Shown: positions 47,694 to 60,061 of the stretch, one piece after another
How the letters are laid out: each line of letters starts with the position of its first letter
Position numbering within the stretch: position 1 is the stretch's first letter
Assembly: GCA_027922465.2 (NCBI GenBank)
Contig: BQMF02000026.1
Span: 992,001-1,056,000 of the forward strand
Reading direction: 5' to 3'
Length of the DNA stretch: 64,000 nt
Source of the DNA: Turritopsis dohrnii
Taxonomy: Eukaryota; Cnidaria; Hydrozoa; Anthoathecata; Oceaniidae
Made by a program: the position numbers and the translations under genes
The notes under the pieces: model-generated
What the model was told of the DNA's origin: nothing
The model's input: only the letters and a program-made list of their open reading frames with translations
Databases searched by the model: none

Positions 47694-48144
47694 TTTTTTG
47701 TCGAATTTCATAAATGTCATAACATTTGTCATTTTTCATGCTTCAACAGATTTTGCAGAAATCTTTTTGCCCGTAAGGGCATCTTGTTTTATGATAATTA
47801 ACTTTTTAATTGTAATTTCCGAACTGGCTTTTTTTTGTGTAAGATCGCCACTTTTGCATTGTCGATAGTCTGTGTCTGCATGACCATGAGTTTCTTTGGT
47901 TTTCTTAATCAAATAATCGGCATTTGCTTACTTTTTCTTTTTCAATCTGAACAAAGGGCGAAAATATATAAGTTAGTGCACTGTGCCAAACGTACAACCA
48001 TAACACTGTCACTTATTTTTAATTTGTATATAGCAATTCCTTTCTATAATTTATATGGGAGAGAAGTTTGCTTTTGAACTTGGTGATAATGACAATCACA
48101 GCTTGGTCTAAATTTTGTGAAGTAATATACTTTTTAAAGAGTTA

Positions 48145-48539
48145 GGGGCTGTTCATATGGAGGTGAGCTGGCCCGGTTAGCCGGGCTAGCTCACTTAGCA
48201 GAGATCTCACTGTCATTAAGAAATCTTTATAAAAATAAATTGTGTTCATAAGAAAAGCGAGCTGGCTCACTTAAGTGAGATCTCATTTCATTTGACCGGG
48301 ATCTCACCTAAGTGAGATGAAATTTGTTCATATGAACAGACCAGCCCGGCTTAGTGGGATAGATTTTAGACAAGTGCGCACGCGTCGAAATTCGAATTAT
48401 TGTTTACGTGATGTAAACAACATTCTCCAGCCCGGTTGAGTGGGATGAGAAAAGCCATAGGAACACTGGGTGAATTTCATCTCATTCAAGTGAGCCAGCC
48501 CGGTTAACCGGGCCAGCTCACCTCCATATGAACAGCCCC
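48145..48539. mobile_element. Harbinger-like MITE (395 bp) with long TIRs
   Basis: Ends GGGGCTGTTCATATGGAGGT at both sides, TTA duplications at 48142-48144 and 48540-48542. TIR identity runs for roughly 45 bp through GAGCTGGCCCGGTTA, and the internal CCCGGTTA/TAACCGGG and CTCACTTAG motifs allow several further hairpins. No coding. Same family as 25593-25904. Confidence 0.85.
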
Positions 48540-48542
48540 TTA

Positions 48543-49710
48543 GTAAGTTCTTTTTGAATTTGATCATATTTTATTTACTCGAAGTCAGATTTGCATTCAA
48601 TTCAATTCAATTGGATATGAGTTCTCGTATATAAATACATGAAAGTGTTATCTGCTTAAAATTTGTTTTGTGTTAAACCTGAGGCATTTGAATAAATGTT
48701 TTGTATATTTAATGTCTCTGATGTATTGTATTGAATTAAACTTGCAATGGTATACATTGCTTTATGAATTCAATATCTGTTTTAGATTTTGTCAACCAAA
48801 TGGCTTATACCTTTAATCACTGTCATTCTAGATATATCTCAGAAATTCCATTTTCGACCTTCCCAGAGTAAAATTATTTCGATTTTGCTTTGCAGTCCAG
48901 CACTGACCTTTAGGCCCCAGGACCTCTTGTTTTCTTTTAAATTAATTCCATATATGCTTTTCTTTAGACCATGCCCTCGTTCCCGTTATGATGATTGCTT
49001 GAGCTCGATAGTGTTGAAGGGAGGAACTGTTAGTTCATGTGATAGATCACTTCGTAATCATTAAGCGAGTTTAATTAACTTTAGATGAGTTGTATTCTAT
49101 ATACGGCAGTCGGGTAGCGCAAAAAGCGGTTACATGACAAATGTTGAATGAAATAATAAAATGGTTCGAATTATGGAGAGTTCGAGTAATGGAAAGTCTT
49201 ATTATAGAGAGCCACTGTAATGAATTTTCAAACAGCGTGACAACAGCCTACTGACAAGCTGATTTTTGCTTAGTTGGACATCTTCGCAGTCATATTTTTT
49301 CATCATTTGGACAACTATTTGCTGAGTCATCGTTTTGTGAGATATCTATATTCGTTTATTTACGTTTCCTTCATAATTCTTTTGTAACAGTTTAACTTAG
49401 TGTCCACCCACTAAGTGTGTTTATTGAGGGCGTTATAACGACTTTTAAAAATTAGCCATAAAAACATTCGGAACAATTACGATGATACTTCACAGTAAAA
49501 CTTGCGAAATAAACAATCATGAAAAAAGTCAAAAATGATGAAATTAAGATGAATCGGTTTTCAAGCATCAAAATTGCATTTCCACATCGAACTTCCAATT
49601 ATTAACTTTTTGTTGTAGCCAAGATTACAAAATGGTGGATCATGTCATGTGTGTTCGTTTCTTCAAAACGATTCGTGTAAGAGGAAACGTCAAAAGAGTA
49701 CACGCAGTAC
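48543..49710. other. Gap downstream of the coiled-coil gene
   Basis: AT-rich. Contains a remnant of the TTCGAATTA mariner-like MITE near 49163-49220 and the 3' flank of the minus-strand gene that ends at 49711. No gene supported. Confidence 0.35.
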
Positions 49711-52700
49711 TTATATCACACCACTCGAATGCAACGATAATTTCTTCTGCAGGGCTTTTGTGGTCTTTCGTAATTCTCTTTCGACAGCGTCCAGTTGTCT
49801 TTTGGTCGTTTCGGAATAGAATGCCAGTTGTTTGTTTTGCATGGGATATAGCTTTCGGTAAACAACCGGAGAAGCAGAGTATGGCCTATTGTTCGAGCGA
49901 GCAGCGTTTTTGTTATTTCGATTGGCTAGAACAAACGGCTGTAGGTGAAAATTAAGATCAAAATGATCACAAATGATTTGGATTTCGCAAATACTTACAA
50001 TTGATTTCACAGCTCGAGTATCTGTGGATTGACTTTTTGGATTTGATATCAGATTGTTTCTAAAAAGTTACCAAACAAATAGCGATTTCTCCGTTGTTTC
50101 CTACACGAAAACAATTTAGTTTGTAAATTAATTTAGTTACCTTTGTTAAAGCTGCTCTTGCAGGTGGAGCACTTGAAGCACGTGGAAAGGTTTTGTTGGG
50201 GAAAATTGTTGTCGCTCTAAATGTAAGTAATAAAACTTCAGAACATTCCCATTGCACGTCTTGACTATGCCAGGCGTGAGTAATTTTGTAGTGGAAAGCA
50301 TCGTGCATGGAGACGAAGGAAAGAGGTCTATCAAACCCTGTAAGATAACCTGCATCACAACCCAGCAAGATAACCTGCAATTACTGACGTAACGTCGGCG
50401 TTACACAAGACGGTTAAAGTTGGCAAAAATTTAAAGAAGTTTGGAAGAAGTGCTTGCTTTGGTAAGGGAAAAGTACTGACCTTATATCTTTTACATTTTT
50501 AAATGAATCGAACTGAAACGAAATCCATTGAAAGGTGTAAATTACTACAATGAAGGTTTCGTCAGAAGGATGCGGAGCGGAAGATCTTACGTTATCTTTG
50601 GACACTGCTGGTTCCACGATCAGCTCCTGTAAGTGTTTTTGACTCGGTTCAGAGTTTGAACTTTTCCGTATTGAAGAACTTTGTGTTCGTTTCATAGCAG
50701 TTTTTGGTCGTGATTTGGTTTTTCGGTTTATTTGGTCGAAGTCTAGTGGTTCACTTGATTGATTCTATAAAACATGACAAACGCTTGCCACCACAACTAT
50801 CAAAACTATTACCTAGCTTAGTAAATACATCCAACTAGGGATTCGAGGTAGGAAGGACTCGCAGTCATCCTAGATAAACATTAATGAAATAGAATTGATG
50901 AAGCAGCTGCTTTGTACAAGTCTTCCACGTACCAAAATAAAAAACGCTTGAATATCATAAACCTGCACAACATAAGACTTACAGCTTGAATACAAAGCAT
51001 TATATCCAAATCTTTGTTCCCCCGATATCTGTCTTCGTTCACATAACCATCTAATTGTGAGTCCAAATAATCCTCTCTTTGCAGCAGGTAGTCACGTCGC
51101 TTCACATACAGCACATCTTCGTACTGTTTGCTAAAATTCTTCAGTAAACCACGTGAGAACGAAGCCCAATTATTTAGTGCACGTGACTAAAAGCAGTCAA
51201 TTTTTGTGAAAAGTCATAAAAGTTGTTTCAATACCTTTCAACATAAATAAAAGTGTGAGCAATGCATTCTCTTATGTTAAATACAGATTGATATTAAGCA
51301 TACTCGCCTTTGGAATAGAAATCAATTGGTTTGTGTCGGAGGCTTTTTGCAGTGAAGGTGGAGCAGCTCCTGTGAATTGAACAGATGAAAAATCAAGTGT
51401 GTAGCAGGAAGCAACCAAACAGAAGATTTGAAGATAGTTCAAATGCTGTTTATAGTTCCTACAATCTGTAGGATGGCAAAAAAAAGTTCAAATGAAATCT
51501 TCGACGCCTTTACCCGAAATATTTTTGGGTGGTGCGGCTATGCCGTCATCAAACTATTTGATCAACGATATCTCTGTTAAGGTTGGTCTTAGTGAAACGA
51601 TCCCATACATTTTTTGATCAGTTTTTTCGAGCTCTACAACATGAGTACACTTATCATTGCCAATAACGTAATTATAATTTGCGTCACGGGACTCGTACAC
51701 GGGAACGCGGGATTTGACATACCCTATTACTCCGCATATAAGCGTTGCGCTTATAGCAAGGACAATCAAGTTATGGCACGATTTTTTTATAAAAAAAACG
51801 CCGACTTATAGGCGCATGCGCCTATATTTAATCGAACCTTTAGAACGTCTTTTCATAGCCTGGAATAAGAGCCTTCCGTATGGGTGGGGAAAAGTCTAAC
51901 AGGAAAAGCAGGAAAATTCATTTTCTAATGGTTTTACATTTTAAAACTCTATGTCTACAACAACATCGTCATCATGAGATGCTGACAGCAGAGATGGAGC
52001 CAGAAAATGAACACGACAAGTTCGCAGTGAAGATTGTCAAAAACAATGTAGTTGCTGGACATCTTCCAAAAGAATTTTTGAAATACTGTACTTCTGCCTT
52101 ACTTGCTGGGGCAAAGACATCCTGTAAAAGTACGGGAAAGAGGGGAAACAAGAGAAGGAATGGCTTGGAAGTGCAATGTACCTATACGGTGAAAGGACCA
52201 CACTTTATGGTGTCTAAAGTGGAACTTTTTGTAAGAGATTACCTGAGAAGAACAAAATAAGTCGTCATTAAGATGTGAATATTTTATTGGTTTCGTCCCC
52301 TAAGCTTGGACCTGTGATCGAGTCATTTCGACGGGATATAGGCGCATGCACCATGACCCGGATATAGGCGCATTGCGCGCTTATAGGCGGGGTAATACGG
52401 TATCGTTTTCGATGTTAAATTCGGTAAAAAAGTTTTACCCGGGATGATGCGCCTTTACCCTGAGACTTACACCCAGAGAATTTTCTCCAGGTAAGCCTGG
52501 AAAGAAGAGATACGTAGATAATTTAATTAAGCAACTAAAACGTACACAAATGCTTTCCAGACGGGCCAAATACATGTATTCGGTTAATACTTACTAACAA
52601 GTTAAGCTTGCAGAAGATATATGATTGTTGCAGATAATGCTGCAACAACTTTAGTGACATGCGCGAAGAATTGTAAAACAATGGGTTTGGTGTTTTAATT

Positions 52701-53473
52701 CTGTGTGTGGGCCGACAGCCAAAACCTCGTGAAATTTTTCGAAGCTTACCAATCCATCCATAATTTTATATTGCAAACCATGGTTGTTTCTTATTACGGA
52801 AGTATCATTTCATATCATAACGGCCGATCTTCATGTGCACAAAAACAACTCACCGACTATTTTTGCAACATGAACAGAAGCTTCATAATCACCAGACCAC
52901 GCCCTGTCAGAATAGAAAAGTACACAACAGGTCAGGCCATAAATAACTGCTGTTCGAACCCAAGAGATCTTGACGTTAATCTGACCGTTACTTTGGAAAG
53001 CTTGGATGTTTTGTTTGGTTGATCGAGGCATGTTACAACTTTTCAAATTTTAACTAACTCTGATCCTGACTGATAAACGTTTTTTCTTCGAATTAACAGC
53101 TAAAGGTTTTCATTACACAATTTTCCTAAAACCTCGTCAACATGTTTTCCTCAAACCTCGTCAAGTGTTTGAAAGGAGACAAGAGTGGCTCACAAAACTC
53201 AACCAAATAAATCTATAAACTTGATGATGTCCTTACGTTGTCAGATTAATTCCATCCAACCGATTAATACTACGATTACCTTTTCACAAGCAACTGTAAA
53301 CATTCTAACTGATCTCTCAGCCTCTTCGCTTCTTTGTCTGCTTGCATAATCTGCAGTTTCATAACGCTGACTTGATCTAACAAACCTTGGTTTTCTAGAC
53401 GTAGCCGGTGATGACAGCCTGACTTTGGCATGCCCAGTAACTCTTCGGGCAGAGAAAAAGCACTGATCAAAGG
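49711..53473 (-). CDS. Unrecognised coiled-coil protein gene (7 exons, 324 aa or slightly less)
   Basis: Exons in gene order: 53473-53280, 52903-52854, 51369-51308, 51186-50983, 50764-50591, 50216-50141, 49925-49711. Phases 2,1,0,0,0,1 fit and the lengths sum to 975, exactly 325 codons with stop, which supports the model. One intron (after 51308) has a GC-AG donor, AAG|gcgagt; the others are GT-AG. Exon 1 encodes a clear heptad coiled coil (LRLENQGLLDQVSVMKLQIM onward to LQLLVK), then RAWSGDYEASVHVAKIVG. A charged segment with DYLLQREDYLDSQLDGYVNE follows, a Ser/Arg-rich part with RPKTAMKRTQSSSIRKSS, and a second coiled coil near the C-terminus (TTKRQLDAVERELRKTTKAL). The start may be the Met of MPKSGCHH in exon 1, or lie in an upstream exon. 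The style is that of a cytoskeletal or ciliary protein, but this is only an impression. Confidence 0.75.
51722..52400 (+). mobile_element. TA-flanked TIR element carrying a HIRAN-like domain frame (679 bp)
   Basis: Ends CCCTATTACTCCGCATATAA and, inverted, CCGTATTACCCCGCCTATAA, with TA duplications (51720-51721, 52401-52402); GGCGCATGCGCC palindromes follow inside. The plus-strand frame 51880-52260 encodes MEPENEHDKFAVKIVKNNVV, AGHLPKEF and GLEVQCTYTV. The N.HDKxAVxV...VxGHLPxE pattern is that of the HIRAN domain, which binds DNA ends in HLTF and similar proteins. No transposase catalytic motif is visible. It lies in the intron between exons 2 and 3 of the coiled-coil gene, opposite strand. 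Confidence 0.7.
52421..52465 (+). mobile_element. Possible Helitron 3'-end relic
   Basis: CGGTAAAAAAGTTTTACCCG, then GGATGATGCGCC, closely resembles the terminal hairpin of Helitrons A and B (GGTAAAAAGTTTTTACCCGGGATACTAG split over two quotes: hairpin then GGATACTAG), but the CTAG end is replaced. A partly matching CGCCTTTACCCG occurs at about 51510. Confidence 0.35.
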
Positions 53474-54303
53474 CTAAGCAAAGCTTTGAAGGCTTTTCAA
53501 ACTTTCGCAAACAAGACAACTGCCGCTACAAACCAGATTGATAACCGAATGAACTGCACCACTACTCTTTGTTCTAGTCTGTATTTACTGTTTCATGTCA
53601 TCTATTTAAACAAGACAAAGAAGATGGTCTGGTAAAGAAGATGGTCTGGTAAATCACAATGGAAACTATACAAGGTGGATTAACAAAGTGTCCGCTGCGG
53701 TTCTGAAAAATAAAATGAATTCTATTGGACGTACTTTTTCTATTCTTCAAATCAGCTAATATATTTCTATTGCTTTCAAATCCTTACTTTCCACAATAAG
53801 AACTTTGTAAAACAAACTGGGAAAGAAAACGGAAAAACGTTGAAAATATGTGAAATTTTCTTCAACTGGACAAGTGTGAATGGTTTCTCAGTATAACTGT
53901 TAGAGAGGTTCTCCTTGATACTTCTGTCATCTATACGTTACATTCTGTCTTCGTGTCATCAACCACAAATCGACATAAAATGTCAAAAATTAACATTGTT
54001 CTAGTATCAAGAGATTGAACACATTTATACTGAGAGGTCTAGTGTTAAAATGAACCCCCAAAAAACAAAAAATAAAACGTAACATTTTAGAATACTATAA
54101 CCGCCGAAAAGAACATTATAACAAATTATGATTTCAGAAAAGAACAGAATTAAGGAAAACACATATCTAGTAATTATGATGTGAAAAACGCAGAGCATAC
54201 ACAAAAAAATTAATAACTCAATGATCTTAAATACAATTCTTGAAAATAGAAGAAAGAAAAAATAAATTTTAGATTCAGATACACAAACAAAAAAAAGTTT
54301 CTT
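53474..54303. other. 3' region of UBXN6 and start region of the coiled-coil gene
   Basis: Holds the UBXN6 3' UTR and probably the 5' end of the same-strand coiled-coil gene, whose exon 1 begins at or above 53473. No further coding exon was recognised. The imperfect duplication AAGAAGATGGTCTGGTAAA occurs twice at about 53617-53655. Confidence 0.35.
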
Positions 54304-56098
54304 TTAATTTTGCAAAGTTTGTATCAAAAGAAGACAGTCATTAGACAAGTATTGAATGGTTCCATTCGATGATGATGATGCAATCTCATTCTTCATGGTT
54401 TCATCAACTGAAAATGTTAGCAATGCTGCAGGTGCTAATTTTAAAGAACTGAGTGTCGCTGAATCATCAGAAAAAGCCCCCCCAACGCAATCACATAATG
54501 TAAATGGCAACCAGTCTAAACATAAATGCTCCTGTATGAAAGTTTTGACATCGCTTACTTTCTCAGAGCATCTGAAAGTACCTTGCAGTAATATGCCGTC
54601 AGGAAAGCGAATACGAAGAACAAGGAATTTGTAAAATTTTTTGGTTGCAGTGTTGTCAGCTTCACGCATTACTTTTGTGCGTAACTGAGTCATTTTGTCC
54701 ACCATATCTGTCTTATTAGATTGCTCTTGTTTTATCTCCGATGGAGAAACTGTGTAGAAAGATGCTGGAACTTCCATGTTACTTGCAATCATTGACGGCT
54801 CAAAGACTTTCACATTTCGATCAAGCTTAATCTCCAGTGGCTCTGCCTCTGTCAAAAGCTCCTTACTTACAACAAGCTGCTCTGTATTTTTCGCCAAATC
54901 TTCATTTAAGACAAAAAACTCTTCATTTTTCAAGGTCTTGTCTTTGTCCTCCATTTGCAATATTTTCAACTCAAAACCACAACCTCTCAATAAAAACTCA
55001 GAAACTCCATGTAATATCTGCACTTTCTCAGAAAAAACCTTATTGGCTTTCCTAATTTTCCAGTATTTTTCCTCACTAGGATGGTCAATGATATTCTGCA
55101 AGTATCTACAAAGAATGTGAATACATTGTTCAATTTTTGATGGGTCTGAGTTAAGTGTGTATATCATCGCTACGGAAATCATCAAGGGTTCGTTAACAAG
55201 TTCGCCTTCTAAGCACCCTTTTACATGTTCATAGATAGCAGGTTTGGGTAGAGTACAAGGGCACACCGGGCATATAAAGAGAACATCTTCAACAGCCATA
55301 ACAGAATTGTCTTCAGAAACATTTTGCTGTGCTGTAGCATTTCGGTTGTCATTCATAGCTGTCACATCTTTTTTGATTTTGTCAACATCGATACTTGTAG
55401 TAAGATCACTCTTGTGTTTCCAGGTTGCAGTACTTGATGCAGGCTTTCTTGTTTGCTGTTTTTGTTGTTGTAGTCTAAGAACACGAAAATTTGTTGAAAG
55501 AATATACTGAAAACAGCTTAGGCGGCAATCGCAAATATGTTCTGTTCGGGTCCTCAGACCGACTGTCTTCGGGAAGAAAATCTCCCACTCGGAAAGTCGG
55601 TAAAATGTCAGAAAAATATTGATAACATAACATGTTGCAATAATCTAAAAAATGCCGACTGAATCTCTGCCTCTCTCTTTCGTCCGCCATTATATTTTGC
55701 AGATTTAGACCATACATTTTTTATCTAATGGTCATTACTTACAACAACAAAGCATATAAACTAAGAACGAAGAGCGATAGAGAACGAAGGCTAAATTTCC
55801 CAATATTTTTTGACGCAGACCAACCAATGATTAATTAAGGCTGTTTTTGACGTGAACAGAAGATATTTGCCACCATTGCCCCCTTATACACACAAGAATT
55901 ATATACATACCTCATTAAAGCAGCTTCTCCAGCTTTTACTACACCAGCTGATGGAGGTCTCTTGACAGAGGGTTTTTCTGTGCTCCTTTCTGTAATTGAT
56001 TGTTGCTTTCCATGCTCATTTAACTTATGACCAGAACCAGCTTGCTTAAACTTTGCATCAAGTTTCTTCTTTTCAAAGAATCTTTTGATACTAGCCAT
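54304..56098 (-). CDS. UBXN6: UBX domain protein 6, p97/VCP adaptor (2 coding exons, 452 aa)
   Basis: Exon 1 is 56098-55911 (MASIKRFFEKKKLDAKFKQA, then AGSGHKLNE, as in the conserved UBXN6 N-terminus); exon 2 is 55474-54304. The intron is GTATGT...TTAG, phase 2, total 453 codons with stop, close to the human protein's 441. A PUB domain spans about residues 157-235 (NEPLMISVAMIYTLNSDPSK; SEEKYWKIRKANKVF). A central helical linker (EPLEIKLDRNVKVFEPS) follows, and a UBX domain spans about 343-420 (LVLRIRFPDGILLQGTF; CLDWLPFTL; APAALLTFSVD). PUB and the N-terminus bind the p97 ATPase; the family works in endolysosomal sorting and ER-associated degradation. The UBX lacks the usual FPR loop, as in human UBXN6. 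Confidence 0.95.
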
Positions 56099-57647
56099 CA
56101 ATGTGAGCTAGACCTAGAACAATATTATACAATAACATAAGAATGGCTTGGTATGAAAACAATAGAGGTTAATTATTAGTTATTAAATAGTACTTATAGT
56201 AATTATCTAAAGCATTCAAAAGTTCATAGGAAATTTTTTACACAGAGTATTACCATGTATTACCATGTAAGATATAGAAAGTAAGTCTACTGCTTTACCT
56301 GAGTTTTCTAAAATATAATTATACGATATACCTAAACACGTAATGGCAATACTTTAATGGTAGAAACTTTTGACTGGAGAAGCTTTTGCAAATTTGTCTA
56401 AAATGCACAAAAATTAATCCCACAAAATTTCATTTCAGCCATTTTACAAAAATAAAACTTATTTTAAAGTACTCAAAAATTTTAAAATAATTTTTAAAAT
56501 GACTTTAGCCCACACTATATCATGTAAAGATGTACACTTCTCCACAACCCATGTACCTGGGACACTCGTGAAGTAGCCCAATGTAATAAATTGATGAACA
56601 CCCTATGTTGAGTTCTGCCAACTTCAATGACACAGTCTTCAGGAAGCAAACATTTTTTTAGATGTCTCTTAATGAGCCAATTTTAGCGTTTCACCTTACC
56701 TTGGCACTTTGTGGCGTTGCTTTGTTTGTTTTGCCACTAGCACCACTTATTTCTGTAAACTGTGATTCAAGATGCCCAAAAACAGAACCAAGGAATTCTA
56801 GATTTCCAGGTTCAAAATAAAGTGAGAAGAACAAGAATAGAACAAGAATAAAGACTTAAAATGAAACTTCACTTAAAAAAATATTATATTGAATGCTAAC
56901 CTATGCATTTGATTCTTAAAGGTTTTAATCCAACAGGTTAGGCAAGGAAAGTTATATATATATCAGGGTAATACAGAAAAAAATTTGGGCATCGGTAGCA
57001 GGGAAGGCTACCAAAGTTTTTGAGCTATTTAAAGTGTCAAAATAGACTAAAAATGCCAATCTCTGCATTATTTGGTAGATTGTAGATTTTGTGAAATAAC
57101 AATAATATTGATAAGTTACTACAGTTTCATTCTTATGCTATTTTTTTGATGACTTTTTTTGTGAACATTTTTTTTGTGTGTGTGTTCCGATTTTTTTATG
57201 CCCAAAAGCGGTTATCGATGTCAAAATCGATCTGTATTAGCCCCTGGCATATATACCAGAAGGAAAGCCAAGCAAATTTAGTGTTCTACCACAGGACCCA
57301 CAAAAATGAAAATGAAGATGACACTCATAGATAGTCAAAAGTTTAAACCATGAAATGGAGAACAGATAATTTTTGGTACTAAATTTCAATAATAATCATT
57401 ATTGATATAATTTTCATTTGCCATTTTGTTTGATTAGGAGACAAACCCAGGTATTAAACTAACTCATTCTGGAAAGATGTGTGTTTTAGTGTATTGAAAA
57501 TGATGTGAAAATCTGAGGCAAGAAAGAGTTTAAGTTTACATTTATAACATAACTAGATCTTGTTTGGCAAGCTAAAAAAAATCTACACAGCAACAACAGA
57601 TAGTTCTCTTTTTTGAAAGTTTGAAATAATTAGTCCTAATTAAATTA
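56099..57647. other. UBXN6 upstream region with a possible 5' exon (56700-56752)
   Basis: On the minus strand 56752-56700 is bounded by a TTTACAG acceptor and an AAG|GTAAGG donor and is open in one frame (ISGASGKTNKATPQSAK). It could be a 5' UTR exon of UBXN6 or an exon of another gene. The rest is AT-rich without recognisable coding. Confidence 0.3.
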
Positions 57648-58115
57648 CACGTTTTTTTTTTATAGGAAAAATTTTTATAAGAAAATGAGGCTCAAATACT
57701 TCAAAAACTTAAGAAAATCTTAAGAAAATGCCGAGCCTCAGTTTTCCAGAAAACAAATTTTTTTGAAACATCAGCTTTTTAGGTCGTATTGAGTTTCGGT
57801 AGAGAAAAAACGGTTAACTTTGGTATTTTGACGTCATTCTAACGGATATAATCTCAAGTAATATAAGTTTCATAAAACAGCAAAACTGAAAAGAATTCTG
57901 CAGGAAATCGTATATATAGCTATTTGGAGGAAAAAGTGATTTTTTTCTACAAAATTGATGTTTCTACTGCTTATGATTAAAGCAAAGTCTTAATAAAAGG
58001 AAATTCAGAGCGGAAAAGTTAAGAAAATAAAGAAAATCTCAGCCTCATTTGGTCAAAAACCTTAAGAAAATCGAGGCTCGGGCCAAAAAGTGACTTTCTT
58101 ATAAAAAAAAACGTG
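57648..58115. mobile_element. TA-flanked MITE (468 bp)
   Basis: Ends CACGTTTTTTTTTTATAGGA and the complement of TTTCTTATAAAAAAAAACGT, with TA duplications (57646-57647, 58116-58117). GAGGCTC and GAGCCTC occur several times, as in the 32738-33157 element, so the two are one family. Confidence 0.65.
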
Positions 58116-59907
58116 TATGTTAAATTCCATTTTAAATTCCAATGAAAAAAACCACAATCAAGAAAACAAACTGAATCAGTTAATGCAGCATAAGATAGCT
58201 AATGCCAATCAATTCTAACGGTCATTTCGAAGAGAAGTTTTGTGGTGATTGAATAATTGGATTATTTGCCTTTTTCCCCTGAAATTTTTTTGGGGGCAAT
58301 ATTCTGCATGGGCTCTTTACAACAAATTGTTAGGAAAAGAAAACAGAGTTGTGATATCAGCATGATTCATAAGCAGAATTCAATTTTTTTTATTTCTTTT
58401 CGACTGATGTACCCACCCGTTTCATTCCAGTATATATAACACAACAAAAAAAGTTCAGGATGATTGAAACAGATATAATACTATTATCCAATATCTTCTG
58501 CTATTACTGCATTTCTTTCACTCAGATGTAAATATTCAATTTATAAGATTATACAATATTGTATACATCCTGAAAATTCTTTCATTTTGGAAATTTATAG
58601 TAAAGTGCAATGCAAAATGATTCACATCGATGATGTGACATCAATTTAAATCCTAAATATCTCATGAACTACATAATCAAATGATTTCAAATTTTGCAAG
58701 GACTCTCGTTTTTATACGTTTTCCGAAATATACAAACAATTCCAGTAATTCTTAGTAAAAATTTTACCCCTTAAGTTTCCTTTAAGTTTTGTCATAAAGA
58801 ATCAGAGAATAAAGTTAATGCCTTCATGTCACATTCTATAAGTTATATCAAAGTTATCATTCACAAGCTACAGTACTTGGAATCAACGATTACTTTGCTT
58901 TCTATTTATGCATCAGCCTCATATTTTTTATGGAAATGTTTGATCCCTCATAGAGAAAAACATTAAAACAGGAAAGTTTTATGATACAATTAGAATAGTT
59001 TTATTTTCAGCTTGCAAAACAAAAGATTGAAAGGTCAGATAAATTAATTCAAGCTAAAGTTAATTTGCAGCTAAAAACGGCAACATATGGGGCAAACAAT
59101 TTTAATTGCCGAAAAAAATTTTCTTATAAAAGATAAATGGAAAATGATGTTTTACTTTCTGACTGGAACCAGCTGGAACAGTTAGTAGTCATTATTATAA
59201 ATGAATGGGTGAGAGTGCAGGTGAGAGAGAATTAAAAGAGACAAAATGACTGCCAATTTTGACTTCCATCTACCTTTTTAATGCTTCACACACACTTCAT
59301 CATATCTAAAGTTCGATTAAAGATAATACTAATTAAATAATGAAAGAATACGGCGATGCCGGAAACAGAAGGGAAAATCAAACTCAAGAATCGCCTGGCT
59401 TTAATTATTATAGAAACATCAAAGTCATCACTTGGATTGCTGGCAACATCTGATATTGAAATTTAAGATCACCCTCATCTTCAACCAATTAATCATAAGG
59501 CTATTTATTGGAGGGCGTGTCCAAGTCCAAAGTTGTAGAAAAATTTAGTAAAACGACTGTGGACGGCCATGTCTACTTGTTTTGACGTTGTTATTATGTT
59601 TTGAAAATTCCCCGTGAAGGAGGTATTTTTATGACTCTCCTCCGAAGCAAGAGAGGCTCACGCCTTCTGTAAAAAAAATAAAATCTTCTTGCACGGAAAT
59701 TCGAAAAGGATCTTTGGGTTTAGAAGCATACATGAGATTTCATACAAAATTTCATTAATCAAAAAGAGAATGATACCAGTTTACTCTACATTTTTCTTGG
59801 GTGGGAAATAAAAGATGTTTTCTAGAATAACAATTAAAGATAAAGCGGATACAGATAATGTGAAAAACGGGGAGTTTATGTAAAAAGAAACAATATTTCA
59901 TCGATAC
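58116..59907. other. Gap: no supportable gene
   Basis: AT-rich, chance frames only. On the minus strand a possible exon start at about 59457 (TATCAG acceptor, open frame with VASNPSDDFDVSIIIKA) could follow the putative exon at 59908-60061, but the phases do not join cleanly. Confidence 0.25.
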
Positions 59908-60061
59908 CTCATCTAGTGTATCTATCAAAACCATCAAAACCTCTAATAACTCAGAGGGATGTGGGCGCAACGAGTCGTGTGAAAGGTTCTTTCTCGAGAA
60001 ATCGTATTGCAGCCTCGATTTCACGAAAGAAAACACTTTGGTCGCAAGAACGGTGAAAATA
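59908..60061 (-). other. Possible first exon of a gene divergent from V-ATPase d
   Basis: The minus strand is open from the Mutator-like element to a GAG|GTATCG donor at 59907 (contains LQYDFSRKNLSHDSLRPHPS and ELLEVLMVLIDTLDE). Being open over 150 bp in AT-rich DNA with a donor at the end is suggestive; I do not recognise it. If real, the Mutator-like element cut its 5' region from the V-ATPase promoter. Confidence 0.35.

Noticed and set aside
54356..55120. Plus-strand frames of 72-114 codons over UBXN6
   Set aside because: Antisense shadows of the conserved UBXN6 exon 2.
55475..55717. Minus-strand frame starting near MADERERQRFSRHFLDYC in UBXN6 intron 1
   Set aside because: It ends at the exon 2 acceptor out of frame with UBXN6 and matches nothing I recognise. 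It could be an alternative first exon, but there is no support beyond being open.
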